Below are positions 32,909-38,394 of a stretch of DNA of 38,394 nucleotides, one piece after another; position 1 is the first letter of the stretch, and each line of letters begins with the position of its first letter. A program made the translations under genes and the position numbers. The stretch spans positions 1 to 38,394 of the forward strand of contig JAJYOP010000018.1 in assembly GCA_021796115.1 (NCBI GenBank), in the 5' to 3' direction. The notes beneath the pieces are model-generated. The model searched no databases. It worked only from the letters and a program-made list of their open reading frames with translations, and was not told where the DNA came from. Source of the DNA: a bacterium (GTDB lineage: Bacteria > Omnitrophota > Gorgyraeia > Duberdicusellales > 4484-171).

Positions 32909-32937
32909 TTGACAAAAATAACCTTTTAAGGGATAAT
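32909..32937 (+). promoter_or_regulatory. strong sigma70 promoter of rpsA
   Basis: A consensus TTGACA (32909-32914) and GATAAT (32932-32937) are 17 nt apart. The leader of about 78 nt holds two Shine-Dalgarno-like sites, CGGAGGAG (32985-32992) and CGGAGG (33007-33012). Only the second is followed by a start codon at a usable distance (ATG 33023). Confidence 0.8.
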
Positions 32938-33022
32938 TAGCCCTCTTAAAAATTAGAAAATCAGGTTCTTTCCGAGTACCTAAACGGAGGAGAACTAATT
33001 TAGAATCGGAGGTTTTAGAGCA

Positions 33023-34579
33023 ATGGAAAAAGTATCATCGGAACTGGAAAAGGCTTATTACGATTCCATCAAAGAATTAAATGAAGGTGAAATCGTAAAG
33101 GGCAAAATCGTCGGCGTAACCCATAACGAGGTTGTGGTTGATGTGGGTTATAAGTCTGAAGGGGTGATTCCTCGCAACGAATTTTCAGGCACGGAGTTGG
33201 ACGGCTTGAAAGAGATTGAGGTCTATGTCGAAAACGTGGAAAATGACGAGGGCAAAATTATCCTTTCTTTTAGGAGAGCCAAAGAGTCTAAAGGCTGGCA
33301 GACGCTTCTTAATGAGCACAAGGAGGGCGATTTAGTCGAAGGTTCGATAACCCGCAAAGTAAAAGGCGGTTACATCGTAGAGATCTTCGGCGTGGAGGGG
33401 TTCCTTCCGCAAAGCCTATCTTCTTTTAGAAATATAAGCGATGAGGAAGTAATAAACAAAAAGAGTTACTTCCAGATCGTTAAGATGAGCAAGAATAAAG
33501 AAAATTTCATCCTTTCCCGTAAAGATGCAGTCAGGATGGAAAAAGAAATCTCCCGTAAGAAAATCTGGGAAGAGATAGAAGTCGGCAAAATTTTAAAAGG
33601 CAAAGTCAAAAGCGTTACCAACTTCGGAGCTTTTATCGATTTAGGCGGAGTGGATGGATTATTGCATATCGCGGATATGAGCTGGAAGAAAATTACTCAT
33701 CCGTCAGAAATCGTCGCCGTTTCCGATGAAATCCAGGTAATGATTTTGAACTTCGATAAGGAAAAAGGCAAAATTTCCCTCGGGCTTAAGCAGACAACGC
33801 CTGATCCCTGGAAGGAAATCGAAAATAAATACCCGCAAGGGACAACTATTACCGGAAGAATTACTAATATCCAGAACTACGGTATCTTCGTGGAACTTGA
33901 AAAAGGCATCGAAGGTCTTGTACATGTTTCCGAGATTTCCTGGACGAAAAAGTTCCTTAATCTCTACGAAATGTTTGCCGTCGGTGATACGATTGAAGCA
34001 AAAGTCATCAGCATCGAACCGTCCGAAAGAAAAATATCCTTGAGCATCAAACATCTTGAGCGCGATCCGTGGGAAGATGTAGAAACTCTTGTGACGATAG
34101 ATTCAGAAGTATCGGGAAAAATTTCAGGATACGCCGATGGCTGCGCTTATATTGAATTTGAAAACGGCCTTGAAGGCGTAATTTACAATGAAGATATCTC
34201 CTGGACCAAACGCGTAACCAGGGCTCAGGAAGTGCTTAAAAGAGGCTCTGCCCATAACTTCAAAGTTTTGGGGATTGATAAGTCAAGCCGCAAAGTAATC
34301 CTTGGCATTAAACAATTAAGCCCTGATCCGTGGGAAGAAATCCAGGCAAAATATCCCCTGGATACGATTATCGAAGGCGAAGTGGTCAAAGTTACCAATT
34401 TTGGCGTGTTCGTCAAGATAGAAGAAAACCTTGAAGGCTTAGTTTTTTCCGGCGAAATCGAAAAGGAAATTATGGATGCGCTTAAGCCCGGCGACAAATT
34501 AAAAGTAAAGATCATAAAAATCGATCCGGGTTCTGCTAAAATCGGGCTTTCGGCAAAACTAGAAGTGCAGGCCAGTTAG
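33023..34579 (+). CDS. rpsA: 30S ribosomal protein S1 (six S1 domains)
   Basis: The 518-residue product consists of six S1/OB-fold repeats (about residues 21-85, 102-165, 188-258, 275-345, 360-430, 447-515). Repeats 3 and 4 are the most canonical (GKVKSVTNFGAFIDLGGVDG; GRITNIQNYGIFVELEKGIEG), and several repeats end in a PDPW or RDPW linker. This is close to the 557-residue E. coli S1 in domain count. S1 binds mRNA leaders on the small subunit and helps initiation, which fits a genome where many genes lack a strong Shine-Dalgarno. It has a strong promoter and ribosome binding site. Confidence 0.93.
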   Translation: MEKVSSELEKAYYDSIKELNEGEIVKGKIVGVTHNEVVVDVGYKSEGVIPRNEFSGTELDGLKEIEVYVENVENDEGKIILSFRRAKESKGWQTLLNEHKEGDLVEGSITRKVKGGYIVEIFGVEGFLPQSLSSFRNISDEEVINKKSYFQIVKMSKNKENFILSRKDAVRMEKEISRKKIWEEIEVGKILKGKVKSVTNFGAFIDLGGVDGLLHIADMSWKKITHPSEIVAVSDEIQVMILNFDKEKGKISLGLKQTTPDPWKEIENKYPQGTTITGRITNIQNYGIFVELEKGIEGLVHVSEISWTKKFLNLYEMFAVGDTIEAKVISIEPSERKISLSIKHLERDPWEDVETLVTIDSEVSGKISGYADGCAYIEFENGLEGVIYNEDISWTKRVTRAQEVLKRGSAHNFKVLGIDKSSRKVILGIKQLSPDPWEEIQAKYPLDTIIEGEVVKVTNFGVFVKIEENLEGLVFSGEIEKEIMDALKPGDKLKVKIIKIDPGSAKIGLSAKLEVQAS

Positions 34580-34622
34580 TCCTTGCTTATATTAGGATTT
34601 CGTGTTTAAATTAATTCACACT

Positions 34623-34659
34623 ATCATTTTTTACGCCGTTTTACGGCTTAAAAAATGAT
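34623..34659. terminator. long hairpin between rpsA and tyrS
   Basis: ATCATTTTTTA (34623-34633) pairs perfectly with TAAAAAATGAT (34649-34659), and inside GCCG (34635-34638) pairs with CGGC (34644-34647) around a TTTTA loop. The short GC core without a 3' T-run makes it an imperfect + strand terminator. It ends only 9 nt before the tyrS Shine-Dalgarno (34669-34674), so it may act as an attenuator or processing site. Confidence 0.5.
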
Positions 34660-34678
34660 GTGTTCATTAGGAGGACTA

Positions 34679-35878
34679 ATGGTTAAGTTAGAAGCCGAGC
34701 GACATCTCAATATATTTAAAGAAAATGCCGTTGATGTTATTTCCGACGCAGAACTGCTTGCCAAATTAGAAGATTCCCTGAAAAACAAAAAGCCGCTTAA
34801 GTTAAAAATAGGTTTTGATCCCACCGCAAAAGATATTCATCTAGGCCACACGGTGCTTTTGCGTAAACTACGTAAATTACAGGATTTAGGTCACACCGTG
34901 ATTTTAATCATCGGTGATTTTACCGCTAAAATCGGGGATCCTTCCGGAAAAACTTTGCTTCGGCCGGTGCTCGGCGATGAAGAGATAAAAGAAAATGCCT
35001 CAACCTACACTGAACAGGCTTTTAAAATCCTTGATCAAAAAAAGACCGAAGTCCGCTTTAACAGCTCCTGGTATAAAGCAATGGATATTTCTAAATTCCT
35101 TTCGCTGCTTTCTTCCTACACCGTGGCAAGAGTCCTTGAGCGTGATGATTTTTCCCTGCGCATGAAAGAAAACCGGCCGCTTACTCTCCTTGAATTGGTT
35201 TATCCGATAATACAGGGTTATGATTCGGTAGTGATAGATGCTGATGTTGAATTCGGCGGAACTGACCAGAAATTTAATTTGATTGTCGGAAGGCACCTAA
35301 AGGAAGTTTTTAGCCAAAAACCCCAGAGCATTGTGACTATGCCGCTTCTTGTTGGCTTAGACGGAAAAAATAAGATGTCAAAATCCCTGGGCAATTATAT
35401 TGGCGTTACCGAAGACCCGAAAACTATGTTTGGCAAGATAATGAGTATTTCCGATGAAGTAATGTGGGAATATTATCGCCTTCTTACCGATTGCGATATT
35501 GCTGCGGCCAGAAAAATACATCCTAAAGAAGCAAAACTAACATTGGCAGAAACGATTACTTCTTTCTACTATTCAAAAGCAACCGGCAAGGCGTCAAAAG
35601 AAGAATTCGAAAAAATATTTTCCCAAAAAGAAATACCGGAAAATATGCCGGTATTTAAAGCAAAAAAATCCCCCATAGATTTGGTAGAAACGCTATTTTG
35701 CGCAAAAATAGCCGCATCTAAAAATGAAGCCCGCCGCCTCCTGCAACAGGGCGGCATATCCATTATGGCAGTTGCCGCTCTAGGAGGAGGGGCAGTTAAA
35801 GATTCTTCCCTGGAAATACCCGCTTCCGGTCTGGTTCTTAAGATAGGAAAGAAAAAGTTTTTAAAGGTTATTTTGTAG
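34679..35878 (+). CDS. tyrS: tyrosyl-tRNA synthetase
   Basis: From ATG 34679, preceded by AGGAGG (34669-34674), this encodes 399 residues; an in-frame ATG at 34655 lies inside the hairpin and is rejected. Class I signatures are HLGH (54-57) and KMSKS (232-236). The tyrosine pocket block YDSVVIDADVEFGGTDQ (about 181-197) and a C-terminal S4 RNA-binding domain (about 335-399, KNEARRLLQQGGI) complete the TyrRS architecture. The sequence is of the TyrZ-like branch rather than the E. coli TyrS branch. It charges tRNA-Tyr in the cytoplasm. It follows rpsA without a clear promoter, so readthrough past the hairpin is likely. Confidence 0.95.
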   Translation: MVKLEAERHLNIFKENAVDVISDAELLAKLEDSLKNKKPLKLKIGFDPTAKDIHLGHTVLLRKLRKLQDLGHTVILIIGDFTAKIGDPSGKTLLRPVLGDEEIKENASTYTEQAFKILDQKKTEVRFNSSWYKAMDISKFLSLLSSYTVARVLERDDFSLRMKENRPLTLLELVYPIIQGYDSVVIDADVEFGGTDQKFNLIVGRHLKEVFSQKPQSIVTMPLLVGLDGKNKMSKSLGNYIGVTEDPKTMFGKIMSISDEVMWEYYRLLTDCDIAAARKIHPKEAKLTLAETITSFYYSKATGKASKEEFEKIFSQKEIPENMPVFKAKKSPIDLVETLFCAKIAASKNEARRLLQQGGISIMAVAALGGGAVKDSSLEIPASGLVLKIGKKKFLKVIL

Positions 35879-36026
35879 AACACGAATATCCATGAATTAA
35901 GTGAAGAATTGTCACGAATGAATCTATTTTCTATTCATGGCAATTTGTCTTTTGACTCGTTTCACTCGCTCAGGACGATCTTAAGTGTCGCCGAAGAGTC
36001 GTTTCAAATTCGTGGTTATTTGTGTT
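35879..36026. repeat. intergenic inverted repeat with AACACGAAT arms
   Basis: The outer arms AACACGAATATCCATGAATT (35879-35898) and AATTCGTGGTTATTTGTGTT (36007-36026) match as inverted repeats at 16 of 20 positions. Inside, 35954-35976 (GACTCGTTTCACTCGCTCAG...) is the exact reverse complement of 23 nt in the cores at 6977-6999 and 37346-37368. This fills the first part of the 371-nt gap before the GalT-like pair. Confidence 0.65.
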
Positions 36027-36049
36027 TGAAAAAAATGGTTACAATTTCC

Positions 36050-36092
36050 TTGCAATTTAACTTACGATTGTTATAATAACACGGTTATTATA
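36050..36092 (+). promoter_or_regulatory. promoter with overlapping palindromic operator candidate
   Basis: TTGCAA (36050-36055) and TATAAT (36072-36077) are 16 nt apart. The -10 box is part of a perfect dyad, TATAATAAC (36072-36080) and GTTATTATA (36084-36092), around ACG. A repressor bound there would block the -10 box. It is about 170 nt upstream of the first GalT-like gene. Confidence 0.5.
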
Positions 36093-36109
36093 GTTTTTGA
36101 TTCGTCATA

Positions 36110-36236
36110 CGGTTGCGGTTACGCGGCTCGTTTCGTTTTTCGTCAAACGTTTTACGTTCAACGCAACCGATACGAGAAGCGAAGCCTTCCCGCAAGGAAA
36201 TTCCCGAAGGGGACATCGCAACCGATTAACGCAACC
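36110..36236. repeat. inverted-repeat element with CGCAACCG/CGGTTGCG words, copy 2
   Basis: CGGTTGCGG near 36110 can pair with CGCAACCG at 36162-36169 and 36217-36224. The part at 36151-36175 closely matches 5966-5990 upstream of the transpeptidase gene. No coding signal is seen. It ends just before a second TATAAT (36239-36244), which sits 6 nt before ATG 36250. Confidence 0.5.
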
Positions 36237-36249
36237 AGTATAATCCAAT

Positions 36250-37257
36250 ATGCCGCAATTACGAAAAGACCCCATCCTAGGCAGATGGGTCATAATTTCA
36301 ACTGAGAGGGCAAAAAGGCCAAAAGATTTCCCTCATATAGAATCAAAACCAGCCCAAGAGGATTGCCCTTTCTGTAGGGGCAGAGAAACAGAGACCCCGC
36401 CGGAAATTTTTTCCATAAAAGACCATAACGGCAATTGGCGGGTCCGGGTTGTACCCAGTAAAACGCCATTTTTGAATCCCAACGCCGAATTATGGAAAAA
36501 AGGAAAAGGCCCCTACGATCTTATAAATGCCGTAGGCAGCCATGAGATTGTTATAGAAACTCCCGAGCATATCACAAATATTGCCGATTTAGGAGAAGAT
36601 TACGTTAAAGATGTTTTAGAGGCGTACTGCGTGCGCTTTAAAGAATTGGGTAAAGACAACCGCATTAAATATGTCCTGGCCTTCAAAAATTACGGCTGGG
36701 ATGCCGGCGGAGGAAGAATTGGCCATGCGCGTTCGCAGCTTATCGCGACTCCGGTAAATTTAAAAAGAGTAAAAGAGGAGCTCGAAGGCGCGAAATCTTA
36801 TTATAACCGCCACGAGCGTTGCATTTTTTGCGATATTATCCGCCAAGAATTAAGTGAAGGCTCGCGTATTGTTTTAGACGAAGATGGAGTGGTGGCACTT
36901 GTTCCTTTCGCTCCGCGCTTTCCGTTTGAAGTTTGGGTGCTTCCCAAAGAACATTCCCCCGATTTTTATACTGTTTGCGAAAGAAATATCGGAGGCATGG
37001 CCAGAGTATTTAAGAAAGCCCTCCTCAAGATAAAAGTTTTGCTTAATGATCCGCCATATAACTACGTGGTGCATACCGCGCCTTTCAGGCGGCCGTACCC
37101 GGGTTATTGGTCGACCATCGAAGAAGATTATCACTGGCACATTGAAATTACTCCGCGCTTAACCAGAGTCGCGGGTTTTGAATGGGGAAGCGGATTTTAT
37201 ATTTGTCCGACACTTCCCGAAGAAACAGCGAAGTTTTTGGCAGAAACAAAAGTATAA
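36250..37257 (+). CDS. GalT-family nucleotidyltransferase with altered catalytic histidine
   Basis: The 335-residue product is a full-length GalT-like (HIT superfamily) protein. It has CPFC (39-42), ETPEH with H107, and HWHIE (295-299), matching the zinc and second-metal ligands of GalT. In GalT the nucleophile is the second His of HxH; here the site reads G-H159-A-R161-S-Q, so the nucleophile is replaced by Arg while the zinc-ligand His is kept. The downstream paralogue has the normal EHGHSQ. Canonical galactose-1-phosphate uridylyltransferase activity is therefore doubtful; it may be a different nucleotidyltransferase, a phosphorylase or a regulatory partner. ATG 36250 has no Shine-Dalgarno. 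Confidence 0.8.
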   Translation: MPQLRKDPILGRWVIISTERAKRPKDFPHIESKPAQEDCPFCRGRETETPPEIFSIKDHNGNWRVRVVPSKTPFLNPNAELWKKGKGPYDLINAVGSHEIVIETPEHITNIADLGEDYVKDVLEAYCVRFKELGKDNRIKYVLAFKNYGWDAGGGRIGHARSQLIATPVNLKRVKEELEGAKSYYNRHERCIFCDIIRQELSEGSRIVLDEDGVVALVPFAPRFPFEVWVLPKEHSPDFYTVCERNIGGMARVFKKALLKIKVLLNDPPYNYVVHTAPFRRPYPGYWSTIEEDYHWHIEITPRLTRVAGFEWGSGFYICPTLPEETAKFLAETKV

Positions 37258-37276
37258 TTAATTAAAATTGTATTAA

Positions 37277-37469
37277 ATAACCAATTTCCAAGATACAATG
37301 ACCAAACAATATCCAATAAGCAATCCTTCGGCTACGCTCAGGATTGTCCTGAGCGAGTGAAACGAGTCGAAGGGCAAATTCCAATATCCAAACAAAAACC
37401 AACATCTCTGTTTGGATATTGTTTATTGAATATTAAAATTTGTTTGTATCTTGTATCTTGGCTATTGGT
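37277..37469. repeat. nested palindromic repeat cluster, copy 2
   Basis: It has the same order as 6907-7105: ATAACCAA...GATACAATGACC, a central CCTTCGGCTACGCTCAGGAT...CGAGTCGAAGG palindrome, and a mirrored right side ending TTGTATCTTGGCTATTGG. The outer CACAGAT arms of copy 1 are absent. The arms CAATATCCAAAC (37382-37393) and GTTTGGATATTG (37412-37423) are perfectly complementary over 12 bp. Confidence 0.8.
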
Positions 37470-37500
37470 CATTTATTAAATTTTCTAAAACTTTAAAACT

Positions 37501-38394
37501 ATGCCTGAACTAAGAAAAGATCCAATTGTTAACAGGTGGGTTGTGGTAAATGTGGAAGAACCGTTTTTGCCGAAAGATTTCGGCGTGGTACCCTTTGTCT
37601 GGAAAGGCGAAAAAGACTGTGCTTTTTGTAACGGAAACGAGCACATGACACCGCCGGAGATAGAAGCTATATCCGAAAGCTGGCGCACTCCAAATGCACC
37701 TGGATGGAAAGTAAGGGTTGTGCCGAATAAATTTCCGGCTTTAAAAATCGAAGGCGATTTGGATAAACATGCAATGGGTATGTATGATGTTTCAAACGGC
37801 GTAGGCGCGCACGAAGTAATTATCGATAGCCCGCATCATTATAAAGGAATACCCGAACTTACCGATTTAGAAGTCGAGTACATGCTAAAGGCGTATCGGT
37901 CGCGCACTCTCGATTTAAGAAAAGACAGGCGTTTTAAATATCTTTTATTTTTTAAAAATGTCGGCGCCGAAGCCGGGGCTTCTCTTGAGCATGGTCACTC
38001 ACAATTAATCGCGCTTCCCATGGTGCCCAAGAACGTTTTGGATGAGGTAAAAGGCGCAAAGCATTTTTACGAATACCGTGAGCGCTGTATTTTTTGCGAC
38101 ATGATTGCCTATGAAGAAGAAAACGGAAAGGAGAGGATAGTTTCCGAAAATAACAGTTTTGTTTCTTTCTGCCCGCTTTCAAGCAGGTTTTCTTTCGAGG
38201 TCTGGGTTATACCCAAAGATCATTCGCGAGATTTTGGCGAAATAGACGATAACCGTATTAAAGATCTCGCAATGATTTTGAAAAATTCTTTGACCCGGCT
38301 GAAAAAGGTCTTGGGCGAACATCCGTATAACTACATTATCCATACATCCCCGGTTAATACGGACGCACACGTATCGTATCACTGGCATATAGAG
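37501..38394 (+). CDS. galT: galactose-1-phosphate uridylyltransferase-like protein, 3' end outside the window
   Basis: An open frame from ATG 37501 runs to the window edge, giving 298 residues without a stop. It is a paralogue of the preceding gene: MPELRKDPIVNRWVVV, CAFC (40-43), SPHH (110-113) and EHGHSQ, with H164 and H166 matching the HxH of GalT, so the nucleophile is intact. The HWHIE block lies at the very end of the window. The family exchanges UMP between UDP-glucose and galactose-1-phosphate, or adenylates related sugar phosphates. It could feed NDP-sugars to the glycan cluster. No Shine-Dalgarno is visible; the start follows the repeat by 31 nt. Confidence 0.85.
   Translation, partial: MPELRKDPIVNRWVVVNVEEPFLPKDFGVVPFVWKGEKDCAFCNGNEHMTPPEIEAISESWRTPNAPGWKVRVVPNKFPALKIEGDLDKHAMGMYDVSNGVGAHEVIIDSPHHYKGIPELTDLEVEYMLKAYRSRTLDLRKDRRFKYLLFFKNVGAEAGASLEHGHSQLIALPMVPKNVLDEVKGAKHFYEYRERCIFCDMIAYEEENGKERIVSENNSFVSFCPLSSRFSFEVWVIPKDHSRDFGEIDDNRIKDLAMILKNSLTRLKKVLGEHPYNYIIHTSPVNTDAHVSYHWHIE

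Noticed and set aside
32980-33012. Leader peptide upstream of rpsA at the first Shine-Dalgarno-like site
   Set aside because: No ATG, GTG or TTG at a suitable distance opens a frame after CGGAGGAG at 32985-32992.
34580-34678. T-box leader for tyrS
   Set aside because: No TGGNACCGCG-type antiterminator sequence or specifier-loop layout is seen; only one hairpin is present.

Overview
The window is 38.4 kb of a bacterial chromosome with every convincing gene on the + strand. Moderate-to-low GC, tandem type IV pilins with a long hydrophobic N-terminus, an STT3 oligosaccharyltransferase in a bacterium, paired B12-binding radical SAM proteins and many mirror-armed intergenic repeats suggest an uncultivated lineage such as Candidatus Omnitrophota. 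That placement is inference; no rRNA or tRNA gene is present to anchor it.

Layout. (1) 1-5111: two successive minor-pilin triads (PilV-like, PilW-like, PilX-like), each behind its own sigma70-type promoter with a near-identical spacer, plus a small membrane-anchored protein. (2) 5370-8943: a DUF212/YuiD membrane protein, a LysM + L,D-transpeptidase, acetyl-CoA carboxylase alpha subunit (accA) and a PadR-family regulator, separated by repeat-rich spacers. (3) 9028-18054: a pilus motor block: receiver-only response regulator, membrane GAF/degenerate-GGDEF protein, stand-alone MshEN-like domain, two PilB-type ATPases, PilC platform, and three tandem major-pilin genes, the third interrupted by an in-frame TAA. 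(4) 18201-32854: an STT3 oligosaccharyltransferase followed by a GT2, five GT4 glycosyltransferases, a Wzx-type flippase, an SDR and two B12-binding radical SAM enzymes, tightly packed and probably cotranscribed. (5) 33023-35878: ribosomal protein S1 and tyrosyl-tRNA synthetase. (6) 36250-end: two GalT-family nucleotidyltransferase paralogues in tandem, the second running off the window.

Working model. Region 3 builds and drives a type IV pilus, with parts that look able to respond to phosphorylation and c-di-GMP. Region 4 looks like a lipid-linked oligosaccharide pathway ending in N-glycosylation. It lies directly downstream of the major pilins, and the two intact pilins share N-X-S/T sequons at matching positions, so pilin N-glycosylation is the leading hypothesis. 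The initiating phosphoglycosyl transferase, PilD, PilM/N/O/Q and PilT are not in this window.

The second theme is non-coding. Several families of intergenic elements recur, most built as imperfect palindromes. One is a nested hairpin of about 310 nt with a second copy 30 kb away that differs by paired, complementary substitutions. Genes just downstream of these elements mostly lack a visible Shine-Dalgarno sequence.
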